Shown: positions 9,337-18,583, counted from the first letter of the stretch. The stretch is 64,000 nucleotides of DNA from Ignavibacteria bacterium (GCA_016710985.1 JADJTX010000014.1:62001-126000); one strand, 5' to 3'. A program made the numbers and translations. The notes: generated by a model from the letters alone, not told the origin.

Positions 9337-10077
9337 ATGAAACTTCATAGACTTTTTAAAGCTTTTATACTGTCTGTTTTATTCTTAGGCATGCATTCCG
9401 GTAGAACCCACGCGCAGATTGATTCTGCAGCAATAGCTATACTGGATAAAGTGAGCTTCTCCGTTGGAAATCTTCAGTCATGCAGTCTCACGTTAAAAAC
9501 AGAAAATGATATCCTCGACAGCAGGTTAGGATTAGTAACCCATTCAGAAACTGCTGATGTTTATCTTAAAGCTCCTGATAAACTTTATGTCAGTAAAAGC
9601 GGAGATAAAGGGAACAAAGAATTTTTTTATGACGGAAAGACATTTACTTATTACTCAAAAGATAATAATGTCTATTCATCAATACCTGCACCTCCTACTA
9701 TAATACAGACTATAGATTCCATACACAATACTTTTGGAATAGATTTTCCCGCAGCTGACTTTTTTTATCCTTACTTTGTGGATGATTTGCTGAAAGTGTC
9801 AAACAACCTTGCATATCTTGGAGTAACCTCTGTAAACAATAAAAAATGTTTTCATCTTGCAGGAACGACCCTTGATGTCACATATCAGATATGGATCGCA
9901 GATGACGGAACCTTTCTCCCCGTAAAACTTAGTATTGTTTCTGTAAACAATATTTCTGATCGGAATTATTCTGCATTATATGAAAACTGGAGTTTAAATC
10001 CGGCATTGCAAAATTCCATGTTTGATTTTAATGCCCCCGCTGATGCAATGAAAGTAAGAATTGCAGTTAAAAAATAA
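9337..10077 (+). CDS. DUF2092 family exported protein
   Basis: 246 residues with a signal peptide (1-27, ending THAQ). The core matches the DUF2092 layout: ADVYLKAPDKLYV, then FFYDGKTFTYYSKDNNVYSS, APPTI near 115, FFYPY near 145, and QIWIADDGTFLPVKL near 190. DUF2092 proteins are periplasmic and resemble lipoprotein-carrier folds such as LolA, but no biochemical role is known to me. It is followed within 35 bp by the Asn-rich gene at 10110 and then by a BamA-like gene, forming a compact exported-protein locus. Confidence 0.82.
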   Translation: MKLHRLFKAFILSVLFLGMHSGRTHAQIDSAAIAILDKVSFSVGNLQSCSLTLKTENDILDSRLGLVTHSETADVYLKAPDKLYVSKSGDKGNKEFFYDGKTFTYYSKDNNVYSSIPAPPTIIQTIDSIHNTFGIDFPAADFFYPYFVDDLLKVSNNLAYLGVTSVNNKKCFHLAGTTLDVTYQIWIADDGTFLPVKLSIVSVNNISDRNYSALYENWSLNPALQNSMFDFNAPADAMKVRIAVKK

Positions 10078-10109
10078 AATTTGTTTAAAAATTTAAATCA
10101 GTAAAAATC

Positions 10110-10976
10110 ATGAAAACGAAATTGTTAATTATATTTTCATTTGCAGGATTGTTTTTTACGACTATGATCTCAGGAGATTGTCTTGCACAGCGGTTCGGCG
10201 GCTCAAGAGGAGGCGGAATGGACCGGGGCGGAGGGATGGACCGGGGCGGATTTAACGGAGCCGACAGAAACTTCGGTAACAGCGGAAATATCTCCGGTCG
10301 TGACTTTAACTCCGGAAATAATAACAGGGATTTCAGTAATGTAAATAAGAGTAATATTAATAGTAACGACATTAACAAAAGTAACATTAACAACAACGAT
10401 GTTAACAGAAGTAATATCAACAATAACGATGTCAACAGAACAAATATTAACGGCAACGATGTAAACCGAACCAATATCAACAACAACACGGTTAATGTCT
10501 ATCACGGATATAATTACGGAGCCTATAATTATCATTATGCACCTTACAGCTGGGGACATGCATGGTATCCGGTAGGATATTCCTGTGCCGCTTTAGCTAC
10601 AACTGCCGCAATGATCTCTGTCGCAAATCAAAGTTATTACTATGATCAGGGAGTTTATTATATGCCTTCAGGCAGCGGCTACACGGTTGTAGCAGCCCCT
10701 GTTGGAGCTACCGTAACTATTTTACCTTCAGGATACAGCACTTTAAATGTATCATCTACGGATTATTACTACTACGGTGGAACATTTTATTCTCTTACAG
10801 GAGGATCTTATACAGTTGTGAATGCTCCATACGGTGCTGTAGTTACTCAGATTCCTGAAGGAGCAACTACTGTTTCAATGGGAGGTAATCAGATCCTGAA
10901 TTATAACGGAACATACTTTGAACCAATAACTCAAAATGGTGAAGATGCTTATGAAGTTATTCAGTTTCAGAATTAA
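10110..10976 (+). CDS. Exported Asn/Gly-rich protein with DUF6515-like C-terminus
   Basis: 288 residues. A signal peptide (1-27, ending DCLAQ) is followed by a Gly/Arg-rich stretch (about 30-55), then imperfect 10-residue repeats built on NNNDVNRSNI (about 75-128). The C-terminal half contains two similar YYY...G.YTVV.AP.GA.VT..P units (about 180-270), as in DUF6515. The repeat codons differ synonymously between units, so the repeats look protein-level rather than recent DNA slippage. It sits between the DUF2092 gene and a BamA-like gene. A role at the cell surface is inference. Confidence 0.78.
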   Translation: MKTKLLIIFSFAGLFFTTMISGDCLAQRFGGSRGGGMDRGGGMDRGGFNGADRNFGNSGNISGRDFNSGNNNRDFSNVNKSNINSNDINKSNINNNDVNRSNINNNDVNRTNINGNDVNRTNINNNTVNVYHGYNYGAYNYHYAPYSWGHAWYPVGYSCAALATTAAMISVANQSYYYDQGVYYMPSGSGYTVVAAPVGATVTILPSGYSTLNVSSTDYYYYGGTFYSLTGGSYTVVNAPYGAVVTQIPEGATTVSMGGNQILNYNGTYFEPITQNGEDAYEVIQFQN

Positions 10977-10988
10977 TTTTAGTTCATA

Positions 10989-11135
10989 GAGTGTGTTGAG
11001 TGTGTCGAGTGTGTTGAGTGTGTTGAGTGTGTTGAGTTATTACTATTTACTATTCATTATTCACGATTGACGATTTACGATTTACGATTTCACGATTGAC
11101 GATTGACGATTTACGAATAACGATTCACGATTTCA
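10989..11135. repeat. Tandem arrays: 9-bp GAGTGTGTT then 7-bp TTACGAT/TGACGAT
   Basis: 10989-11039 carries about five GAGTGTGTT units with one substitution. From about 11055 heptamers of the TGACGAT/TTACGAT kind alternate, with some 8-bp units. The array ends about 30 bp before the TTG start of the BamA-like gene. Confidence 0.88.
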
Positions 11136-11165
11136 TTAATTTAAATAAGAAAGCAAAAAAAAAAT

Positions 11166-12431
11166 TTGACCTCTAAACTTAAAGCTCGTATCCTCAAAAT
11201 ATCTTTAAACTTAGTAATAATAGTAGCACTCACAGCCGGAATTTCATACTCACAGGACAGTACTAAAAAGAAATCTGATGATCAGGTTAAACAGGTTGAT
11301 CTTAAAGATGTCATAAGGCATCTGTTTGGTAAATCCAAAGCTTCAGATACTGTAAAGGTTGTAAAGAATCCCAAAGAAGTATCCATAAGTATATTGCCCG
11401 GTATAGCGTATAATCCGGCAAACGGAGTGATATTCGGAGTTTCTACTTCGTTATCAAAATTTTACGGAAGCCCGACAAATACAAAAATTTCAGCTGCATC
11501 GGCATCAATTTCAATTACCACTCAAAAGCAGATCAAGTTTTCAGTTCAGTCAATTATTAATACAAATAAGAATGACTGGAGTTTACAGGGAGACTGGAGG
11601 TTCTGGAAATATTCACAGAATACATATGGGCTGGGAACACAGACAGTTCCGGGTGATGCTCAGAATATGGAATTCAACTTTATCAGATTAAATGAAAACG
11701 TTCTCAAGAAACTGATCCCGAATTGTTATATTGGTATAGGTTACAGTCTGGAAGCATATACGGATATTACTACTATTGACAGCAGTAATAATTTCCTTTA
11801 TCCTAATTATCACAATACATACAGTGCAGCTCACGGCTATGACAGTACCCGGTACTTTTCATCGGGTTTTGTTTTTAATCTTGATTATGATTCAAGGGAT
11901 AATGTCATTAATCCGTATAAAGGAATATATGCAGATGTCAAATATTATAATTACAGAAAGTTTTTCGGAAGCTCACAGGACTGGGAAAACCTCTATTATG
12001 AATTCAGAGCATACAAATCAATTACAAAAAACAGTTCATATATAATGGCATTCTGGACTCTGGGATCAATTGGTTTAAATAATGTAGGTCCGTATATGTC
12101 TCTTCCTGCTGTAGGATGGGACAAATATAATACTACCGGAAGAGGATATATACAGGGAAGATTCAGAGGAAGCGATTATATGTATGCGGGATTTGAAAAC
12201 AGAATACAGCTCACAAAAAACGGTTTGATTGGAATGGTATTGTTTGTTAACGTTGAATCAGCAAGTAACAATGATCAAAATGTAAAATTACTTGATTTCA
12301 TTGAACCTGCCGGCGGTATCGGGATAAGGATCAAATTTGATAAAGAATCCAGAACAAATCTAGCCGTCGATTTCGGGATAGGAAGATATGGGTCGTCAGG
12401 AGTATTTATGAATATCGGGGAGTTCTTTTAA
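11166..12431 (+). CDS. BamA/Omp85-like surface-antigen barrel protein
   Basis: 421 residues. The predicted start is TTG (11166) because no ATG lies upstream in frame before the repeat array; this start gives a signal peptide (1-30, ending ISYSQ). No POTRA domain is visible. From about residue 75 the protein is a barrel with the 'Bac_surface_Ag' pattern: LPGIAYNPANGVIFGVS at the first strand, DYDSRDNVINPYKGIYADV near 240, and GRGYIQGRFRGSDYMYAG near 330. POTRA-less Omp85-like barrels of this size are common in Bacteroidetes and their cargo is unknown. It closes the DUF2092/DUF6515-like locus. Confidence 0.8.
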   Translation: MTSKLKARILKISLNLVIIVALTAGISYSQDSTKKKSDDQVKQVDLKDVIRHLFGKSKASDTVKVVKNPKEVSISILPGIAYNPANGVIFGVSTSLSKFYGSPTNTKISAASASISITTQKQIKFSVQSIINTNKNDWSLQGDWRFWKYSQNTYGLGTQTVPGDAQNMEFNFIRLNENVLKKLIPNCYIGIGYSLEAYTDITTIDSSNNFLYPNYHNTYSAAHGYDSTRYFSSGFVFNLDYDSRDNVINPYKGIYADVKYYNYRKFFGSSQDWENLYYEFRAYKSITKNSSYIMAFWTLGSIGLNNVGPYMSLPAVGWDKYNTTGRGYIQGRFRGSDYMYAGFENRIQLTKNGLIGMVLFVNVESASNNDQNVKLLDFIEPAGGIGIRIKFDKESRTNLAVDFGIGRYGSSGVFMNIGEFF

Positions 12432-12481
12432 GTTTAGTAAATTTACTCAAGTTGACTGATTTAAAATTGGAAGTAAAAGAT

Positions 12482-12563
12482 AGCCACGAATTTCACTAAT
12501 TAACACGAACTAACAAAAAGGAATTATTTAAATAATTAGTGCAAATTCGCGTAATTCGTGGCG
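12482..12563. repeat. Dispersed palindromic repeat family R2, copy b
   Basis: The left arm GCCACGAATTTCACTAATTA and right arm GCGTAATTCGTGGC form an imperfect inverted repeat. The arms match copy a at 7614-7688. The centre holds the smaller palindrome AATTATTTAAATAATT. Confidence 0.82.
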
Positions 12564-12597
12564 AAAAAGAGATTCCGGGAATAAAGCAGTCAACTTG

Positions 12598-12665
12598 TGT
12601 AAGTTTGGTAAAGTCAGTAAGGTTAGTAAGTTTAACAAGGTTGGTCATTAAGTTCAGTAAGTTTT
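12598..12665. repeat. Degenerate GTAAG/GTTAGTAAG-type tandem array
   Basis: Degenerate units of about 9 bp (GTTAGTAAG, GTTCAGTAAG, TTTAACAAG) fill the gap between the R2 palindrome and the following terminator. It is less regular than the heptamer arrays. Confidence 0.6.
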
Positions 12666-12672
12666 GGATAAA

Positions 12673-12706
12673 AAAAAGCGGGGATTTTTCACAATCCCCG
12701 CTTTTT
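12673..12706. terminator. Bidirectional rho-independent terminator
   Basis: AAGCGGGGAT pairs with ATCCCCGCTT around a short loop, with an A-run on the left and a T-run on the right. It can end both the plus-strand BamA-like gene (12431) and the minus-strand gene ending at 12738. Confidence 0.9.
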
Positions 12707-12737
12707 GTTGTCTGATAAATTTCTTATGTATTATATC

Positions 12738-13637
12738 TTAATACTTGAATCCAATACCAAGTGTCGGACCGTATTCATTAACAGTCCAGTTTAAATTATT
12801 CTTGTAGTAATTTACACCAAGATATTTAAATCCTAAAGTCAACGGCCAGTTTGGTGAAAGCATATAAGCAATTCCAACATTCATTTGCCATGTCATTTGT
12901 GAATTTACTCCAAATCCGCCGATATCTCCTTTAGTCCATGCACCCCATTTACGTTTTGAATCAAGTACATATTCAGCATTTACACCAATTACAGGATCAA
13001 GCCATGAGTTAGAATAACCCGGTGCTGTATTTTGAGTACCGTCTGGTTTTAAGACTGTTGCTTCCAGATCTAAATTCCATAATCTTCCGCCACCGTATAT
13101 ATCAACCATTGTATTTCCCTTTGAAGGGAATAAATATGCTAAAAATAAGTCACTAACCCATTGTTTTGCAGTTGTATTTGCCGATAGTTCCTGCGGCAAA
13201 TTTGGATTTTGTGTTGTAGTACCAAAAGATTTATAATTAACATAACTTATATCAAATACAAAACTAACTCTTTCATATTTGATTTTACCTATAAAAGCTG
13301 CATACATATGAAGATTCTTGAATGTAAAGCCTTTATTGAAGCCATACTTTTCACCGTCGAATTCTCCGACAGTACCGCCTATTGAAGCAAACCATGCATA
13401 TGGCTGAATACTGAAACTAAATTTCTTTGGTTTGTACACATTTTTATCGGCTTTCTCTTCGCTTGAAAATAACGGAGCTGAGATACTTTTTGTATTAAAC
13501 TTTTCAAAATTTTTGTTGATTTGAGTCTGGGATTCAATTTTATTGATGCCGGCTAAATTTTTCACAACAGGAATATCTTGAGCTGATACACTGTAGGTAA
13601 AAGCCAACAAAAATAAAAATAAAGCAATGTTTTTCAT
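12738..13637 (-). CDS. Outer-membrane beta-barrel protein, unknown function
   Basis: 299 residues with a signal peptide (1-20, ending SVSAQ). A linker to about residue 70 is followed by aromatic/glycine-rich strands starting FSFSIQPYAWFASIGGTVGE, a motif seen in Bacteroidetes outer-membrane barrel proteins. The last strand (GPTLGIGFKY) ends in Tyr. It is probably monocistronic: 370 bp of AT-rich sequence lies upstream and the shared terminator lies downstream. No function is visible. Confidence 0.75.
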   Translation of the reverse strand: MKNIALFLFLLAFTYSVSAQDIPVVKNLAGINKIESQTQINKNFEKFNTKSISAPLFSSEEKADKNVYKPKKFSFSIQPYAWFASIGGTVGEFDGEKYGFNKGFTFKNLHMYAAFIGKIKYERVSFVFDISYVNYKSFGTTTQNPNLPQELSANTTAKQWVSDLFLAYLFPSKGNTMVDIYGGGRLWNLDLEATVLKPDGTQNTAPGYSNSWLDPVIGVNAEYVLDSKRKWGAWTKGDIGGFGVNSQMTWQMNVGIAYMLSPNWPLTLGFKYLGVNYYKNNLNWTVNEYGPTLGIGFKY

Positions 13638-14005
13638 GATTTTTTTTTTAAAATTTACTTTTTTTGAGAAATATGTTAATTGTGAATTTACTTCATTTCA
13701 TCCCCTGAAAGTGAAATAATAAATCTTAATTTTTTTTTTGAATTATGGGGAATAAGGTAAATCCTAATTAGAATTTTTTAAATACTTAAAATAAACCTTA
13801 TAAAATAATTGTTATTTAAAATTCTGTATGTAAAAATAGACATTTTATTTTATATTAGAAAGAACATTATGTATCTTGTCTATTTTCTTAACATTCAGTT
13901 ATCAAATTGTCCATTAAAGTGAACAGAGCATTATTCAAAATCAAATTAATTAAATCATTCGTCTGATTTTTTGTATATTACTTCTAATTCTAAAATTAAA
14001 AACAT
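13638..14005. other. Non-coding AT-rich gap between divergent genes
   Basis: About 370 bp with no ORF, hairpin with T-run, or tandem repeat that I can support. It presumably carries the divergent promoters for the barrel gene at 12738 and the SDR remnant at 14006. Confidence 0.5.
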
Positions 14006-14542
14006 ATGTCAAAAATTCTTATTACCGGCTGCAAGGGAGGAATTGGCCTCGGTGCGGCTTTGAGGTTAGCTGCAACCGGCCATTTTATATATGCAACTGT
14101 TCAGCATGAAGAATCAATTGCTGAACTGAAAAGGAAACTTGAACCTTTTGCTGAAAATACTCTTGTTGAGAAACTTGATATTACAAATTCTGATGACAGG
14201 AAAAAAAATTTTAAACTGGGACATTGATGTATTGGTTAACAATGCAGGTATTGGGGATTCAGGACCGTTAATTGAGATAGATGTAAATAGAATTAGAAAT
14301 GTAATGGAGACGAATGTATTTGCTGCAATTGAATTGACTCAGTTAGCCGTAAAAAAAATGATTGCAAGAGGTAGTGGAAGAGTAGTCATTGTCGGCTCAA
14401 TGTACGGGCTTCTTCCTACGCCTTCACAGATGGCATTGTCAAACAACTGGTAAAAGCGGTTACGGACAAAAAGCCGAAAAAAAGATACAAAGCTCCATAC
14501 TGGCAATGGCTACTGATACCTGTAGGAAAGATGATGGATTAA
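14006..14542 (+). pseudogene. SDR-family oxidoreductase remnant (frameshift plus internal deletion)
   Basis: The first frame (14006-14227) starts as a classical SDR with GCKGGIGLG at the NAD(P) site. At the A8 run 14201-14208 the frame breaks; removing one A continues into DIDVLVNNAGIGDSG, which has the SDR NNAG motif, and into GRVVIVGSMYG. After PTPS (about 14431) the sequence jumps to a typical SDR C-terminus in another frame (DGIVKQLVKAVTDKKPKKRY), with its stop at 14540-14542. The YxxxK catalytic segment and about a hundred residues are missing. Unlike the other broken genes here, this one cannot be repaired by one base, so it is a true pseudogene. Confidence 0.85.
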
Positions 14543-14654
14543 ATGTTGCTATATGAATTACAGTGGGTCTGCTCATTTAATTGAAATATATTTTCACTAA
14601 ATAAAACAGCACCTATGTCATTCTCGCGAGCTGAGCGTGTCTCTAAACTAAAAT

Positions 14655-14835
14655 TTCACCACAGAGTCTCGGAGAACACAGAGTTCACAGAGAAATTCTT
14701 ATATTATCATTTAAAATTTACTACAGTGATAAAATATTTATGAATTTTTTGAACCTTAACTGTCATGCTGTTTTTGAAAACAGTAATCTCTGTATAACTC
14801 TGTGTGCTCAGTTACTCAGTGGTAATAGGTTTTGA
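14655..14835. repeat. Dispersed palindromic repeat family R4
   Basis: The left arm has CACCACAGAG...GAGAACACAGAG...CACAGAGAAA. The right arm, about 100 bp on, has ATCTCTGTATAACTCTGTGTG...CTCAGTGGTAA, its inverted counterpart. GTGTCTC (14638-14644) and GAGACAC (about 14834-14840) extend the pairing. The rest of the gap 14543-15004 holds a half-copy of the CGTG-rich R2 type (TTCGTGTTAACTCGTGA near 14930) and no gene. Confidence 0.75.
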
Positions 14836-15004
14836 GACACATGGTAGAATCTTATTCAGGAATTATATTCCATTTCAGAACATACAGCATACAATTATTT
14901 TAAAAAATCTTCTTTTTAATCTTTTTAATTCGTGTTAACTCGTGAAAGTAGCGGTAATCTTTTGATGCAATATTGAAGCAGTCAAGTTAAGTTACTTTAC
15001 TTAT

Positions 15005-15421
15005 TTATTCTTTAACCCACCTTGCCGGGCGGCCATAACTGCTGATAAAATATAAAATACTGTATAAACAAATTATGGTATCAAGTATTCCCATCGTCAA
15101 ATATGCATCTCCCCAAGGGCTTTGTTTATTGGATAGCCATAAATATACCATGAAAGATTTTTCGAGTGTTGAATAAACCATTGTGGAAAATCTGAGCCAC
15201 GGGTAAAAAGCTGAAGCAAATAAAAGAGCCCCTATTCCGAACACCATAAAACCCCAATGCCTCAGAGCAGGCTCGCTTGATTGTGTAAAATCAATTCCGT
15301 TTGCTAAATTGGGAAGAAGATCTATAGATATTGCAAAGACCAGCGGCATACAGGTTGCTAAGCCGAATATGATCAAAGCCGGCTTTAAAGTCCCGGAAAT
15401 AAAACCATTCAGCAGATTCAT
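15005..15421 (-). CDS. Small four-helix membrane protein, unknown function
   Basis: 138 residues with about four hydrophobic segments (13-33, 54-75, 78-97 and 107-127). The segment RHWGFMVFGIGALLFASAF followed by STLEKSFMVY is characteristic of a family of small inner-membrane proteins that I know only as uncharacterised. It lies 35 bp downstream of the MscS-type channel on the same strand and may be co-transcribed with it. No catalytic residues are evident. Confidence 0.65.
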   Translation of the reverse strand: MNLLNGFISGTLKPALIIFGLATCMPLVFAISIDLLPNLANGIDFTQSSEPALRHWGFMVFGIGALLFASAFYPWLRFSTMVYSTLEKSFMVYLWLSNKQSPWGDAYLTMGILDTIICLYSILYFISSYGRPARWVKE

Positions 15422-15456
15422 ATGATTTAAATTAATTTTATAAAAATTATAACTAA

Positions 15457-17358
15457 TTATTTCTCAGCTTTTTTTCCGTCACCAATGTTTTTCACATTAA
15501 ATGCAGGCGGTTCATAATCCTTCGAGAGATAGTCTGCAGGGATAGTAGTCATATTGCCGTCCCGCATATTCCTGTAATGCGGCGACATTATCTCTATGCC
15601 AGCTTCGTTACAGCAATCCTGTATATTAATGTGAAGATTGGAATAAATCACTGCCTGCCTGTTAGCATCATGAGTGTATCCATTTATCTGGTATGAAACA
15701 TAAAAGTCATCAAGGCTTGTCTGAAGAACAAATGGTTTGGGCTCTTTCAGAATTGATTCAGTTCTTAAAGCGGCATTAATTAAAGCTTCGTGCATTTTCT
15801 TCCAGGGGACATCATACCCTATCGTAACTGTTGAATGGATTATCAAACCCGTGTTTGCGGCATTGGTCGAATAGTTGACCGTGTGACTCGATAATACAGT
15901 AGAATTCGGAACAGTTACATCTTCATTTTTTATCGTCTTAATTCTGATCACAAGCATAGTTTTTTCCATTACAATACCGGTGACATCCCCGATTCTGATC
16001 GTGTCACCTATCCTGAAAGGACGCATATAGGTGATTACAAATCCTGCGATTAGATTTGTAATTGCCGATGTTGAACCAAACGACAGAAGCAGACCCAGGA
16101 ACACCGATACTCCCTGAAATGCAGCAGAGTCTGAACCCGGCAGATACGGAAAAATTAATACAAGCATAAACGCATAAAGAATGAATTTCAGAATATTGAA
16201 AGTCGGATTCGTCCAGTCCTGATAGAAGCCTGCTATTTTAATATTTCCGGATGCAATTTCATCTGCAAAATATTTAAGCATTTTGATTGCATAGTGGAAA
16301 AAAACTAATATTACAATTATAGTGAATAAATTCGGAAGAAATTTAAATATGCTGTCTATTATATCCTTTGCGGGTGAGATCACCCAGTCCAGAAGTACAT
16401 CAGCGTATTCTTTGGTGGAAGGAAAGATGCTGAAAATCAAAGGTAAGGCAAAGTACAATGCTGCAAGCTTTACTATAAACTTCAGAACATTATTTACCCT
16501 CAGATAAAATCTCTTATGCTGATCGGGATTCAACAGATTCACATTGTTGATCTTTATTCCGGAAAAATATTTTGACCGGCTGGCTGTAATTAACTGAGCT
16601 GACTTTCGGAAAAGCCGGTTAATTAATTTCATAAGAAGAGTTACAATAATTATTGTCAGTAAAGCATAAATTATTCTCCTCATTATGTTTGCAAAACTTT
16701 TTACTTCCTTTTCCTTTACAACTGCTTCTCTGATCTGTGTCAGATACCTGTTTGACAGTTCTTCCGCAGATGTTTCAAACCACTGGGCATCCAGTTCCGT
16801 GATCGTTATTATTATTTCATCCTTATAGATCACATCAAAGCCCGATTCATTCCTGACCATTTTCAATGAATCTTTATCAAAAAAATCTTTATCGTATAGT
16901 TTTACGATCCTCTGTGTAATTGCTTTGGCTCTTTCAGATGGTTTAGAAGATCCGATCCTTGTATAAATTACCATTACAGTATCTTTAAAAGGAATGACAG
17001 GAAATCCTTTCGCAGTTTTTTTCATCGCCTGTATCTTTGGTCTCTGCAGTGCATGGTTGATCGAATCATCGGTCTCCAGCTGTTTCAGCTTTTGCTCAAG
17101 CTGTATTCTCTTTGTTTCATTTTCGGAATTAATTTCAATTTCTTTTTTCAGATCAGACTTGACTATTGAATCAAGCAACTGCTGATCACTTTGTTTAAGA
17201 ATTAATTTTTCCGTCTCATTTAATTTTTCAGTTTTTAAAGAATCATTATTCAGAGAATCAGTTACTGATCCAACTGACTTTAAAGAATCCTTACCCTGTG
17301 AGTATGAATTTGTATTTAAAAGAATCAGGAAAAAAATTATTACGCTTTTTAGGTTCAT
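15457..17358 (-). CDS. MscS-family mechanosensitive ion channel
   Basis: 633 residues. A signal peptide (1-20, ending NSYSQ) precedes a charged, coiled-coil-like periplasmic region (about 25-210). At least four membrane segments follow (about 228-245, 293-311, 345-362 and 388-408). The pore helix and MscS domain are clear: GSTSAITNLIAGFVITYMRPF near 435-455, then RIGDTIRIGDVTGIV and VTVPNSTVLSS. Such large MscS proteins release solutes on hypo-osmotic stress. The signal peptide and long N-terminal domain are like MscK/MscM-type members. It lies downstream of a ligand-gated channel gene on the same strand. Confidence 0.9.
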   Translation of the reverse strand: MNLKSVIIFFLILLNTNSYSQGKDSLKSVGSVTDSLNNDSLKTEKLNETEKLILKQSDQQLLDSIVKSDLKKEIEINSENETKRIQLEQKLKQLETDDSINHALQRPKIQAMKKTAKGFPVIPFKDTVMVIYTRIGSSKPSERAKAITQRIVKLYDKDFFDKDSLKMVRNESGFDVIYKDEIIITITELDAQWFETSAEELSNRYLTQIREAVVKEKEVKSFANIMRRIIYALLTIIIVTLLMKLINRLFRKSAQLITASRSKYFSGIKINNVNLLNPDQHKRFYLRVNNVLKFIVKLAALYFALPLIFSIFPSTKEYADVLLDWVISPAKDIIDSIFKFLPNLFTIIVILVFFHYAIKMLKYFADEIASGNIKIAGFYQDWTNPTFNILKFILYAFMLVLIFPYLPGSDSAAFQGVSVFLGLLLSFGSTSAITNLIAGFVITYMRPFRIGDTIRIGDVTGIVMEKTMLVIRIKTIKNEDVTVPNSTVLSSHTVNYSTNAANTGLIIHSTVTIGYDVPWKKMHEALINAALRTESILKEPKPFVLQTSLDDFYVSYQINGYTHDANRQAVIYSNLHINIQDCCNEAGIEIMSPHYRNMRDGNMTTIPADYLSKDYEPPAFNVKNIGDGKKAEK

Positions 17359-17390
17359 TTTTATGTGGGGAAATTTAATTTTATTCGTGG

Positions 17391-17448
17391 TTCGTCAATC
17401 GTGAATCGTGAATCGTGAATACTCAATACTCAATACTCAATACTCAGA
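17391..17448. repeat. Tandem heptamer arrays (AATCGTG, ACTCAAT)
   Basis: About three AATCGTG units run directly into three or four ACTCAAT units. The right end forms the TGA stop of the ligand-gated channel gene on the minus strand. It separates that gene from the MscS gene. Confidence 0.9.
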
Positions 17449-18436
17449 AAACAAAAGCTAAAAGATAAACCAGTACATACATTAACGGAAAGATCCATCT
17501 GCACTGCTTATCTATGCTGTTTGCTAATGACTCTTTATTATTGCTTGAAAGTGAAGCCGTAAGTACTGACTGCAGCAATGTTACGAATATTAATACAGAA
17601 GAGCCGAGTACGAAAATATCCATTCTTGTCATGTAGGAAATTTTAGGCAGACTCCCGCTAACGACAAATCTGTATGCAATGAGCGTAAGCATTGAGGTTG
17701 TAGCTATGGAAATCTGTGAACTGGATAATTTCGGGTCCAGCCAGAATGCCATCCATGACATTATTATTATTAAAACCAAAGGAATCACAAATACCAGCAT
17801 GTAAAATCCGCTCTCTCTCTTTGCTTTAAATGAAAATGTAAGAGCAGGAAGTGAGGGAGTTCCCTCTATAATGGAATATCTTGTACTGTCATATTTCCAG
17901 TCAAGTATTTTCCAGTCTGCCAATGAAAGTCTGTCCGAAATGCCCGACCTGACGTCAGGATCGGGAAGCAGATGAATGTCTTTTGAATCATTTCCTATTT
18001 CAATAATTTTTATTTCCAATTGCTGTGTATCAAATGGAAAATCTTCAAACCTAAAGTCCTGTGTAAATTCACCAAATATTCTCTGAAAATATGTTGCGGT
18101 TCCGTCATTTGAAATTGTTATGTCTTCTGCAAATGACTTATTAATATTCAGACGGTTGCTTATAGTTAATAAAGGTCCCCAGGCATTTTCAAAATTTTTA
18201 ACTACTATTCCGTCGCTGTCATGAACAAGACGAGGATCTTTCCATTTAGCCAAAAGATAAATGTCTGCTTTCATTATCTGCCCGGCTGCATTTATTTCAC
18301 TTATGTTATTTATGACAATGCTTATGTAAACATTCGTCCTGCCATTTATTTCCGGCGGGGGGATGGAATCCTGTGCAAATAAAGTGCTGACCATTAAAAC
18401 AAAAACCTGTATGAATCCTGTAAAATATTTTATCAT
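17444..18436 (-). CDS. Pentameric ligand-gated ion channel (Cys-loop family homologue)
   Basis: 330 residues. A signal peptide (1-22) precedes an extracellular beta-sandwich whose Cys-loop equivalent, DFRFEDFPFDTQ (127-138), lacks both cysteines, as in bacterial homologues. M1 (about 211-231) has the conserved proline (FVIPL), M2 is about 240-262, the M2-M3 loop LPKISYMTRMD (263-273) closely follows the animal receptor pattern, M3 is about 272-294 and M4 315-330. The family forms ligand- or proton-gated channels (GLIC, ELIC). The ligand is unknown. It ends right at M4, in a heptamer array. It is paired with an MscS-type channel downstream. Confidence 0.88.
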   Translation of the reverse strand: MIKYFTGFIQVFVLMVSTLFAQDSIPPPEINGRTNVYISIVINNISEINAAGQIMKADIYLLAKWKDPRLVHDSDGIVVKNFENAWGPLLTISNRLNINKSFAEDITISNDGTATYFQRIFGEFTQDFRFEDFPFDTQQLEIKIIEIGNDSKDIHLLPDPDVRSGISDRLSLADWKILDWKYDSTRYSIIEGTPSLPALTFSFKAKRESGFYMLVFVIPLVLIIIMSWMAFWLDPKLSSSQISIATTSMLTLIAYRFVVSGSLPKISYMTRMDIFVLGSSVLIFVTLLQSVLTASLSSNNKESLANSIDKQCRWIFPLMYVLVYLLAFVF

Positions 18437-18583
18437 GAATAAAATTATTTATTAACACGAGCCCTGAGTCTTACATTTATAGACTTTGCCGGAACAGACT
18501 TAAATTATATATATAGATTAAGAAAAAATATTAACTTTTTTATATTTTTCTGTTTTTAATGTTTACTAAAAGAATTAAGTTAT

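Noticed and set aside
10085..10559. Leu- and Val-rich minus-strand ORFs
   Set aside because: They are antisense shadows of the Asn-rich repeat gene; composition follows from its AAY codons.
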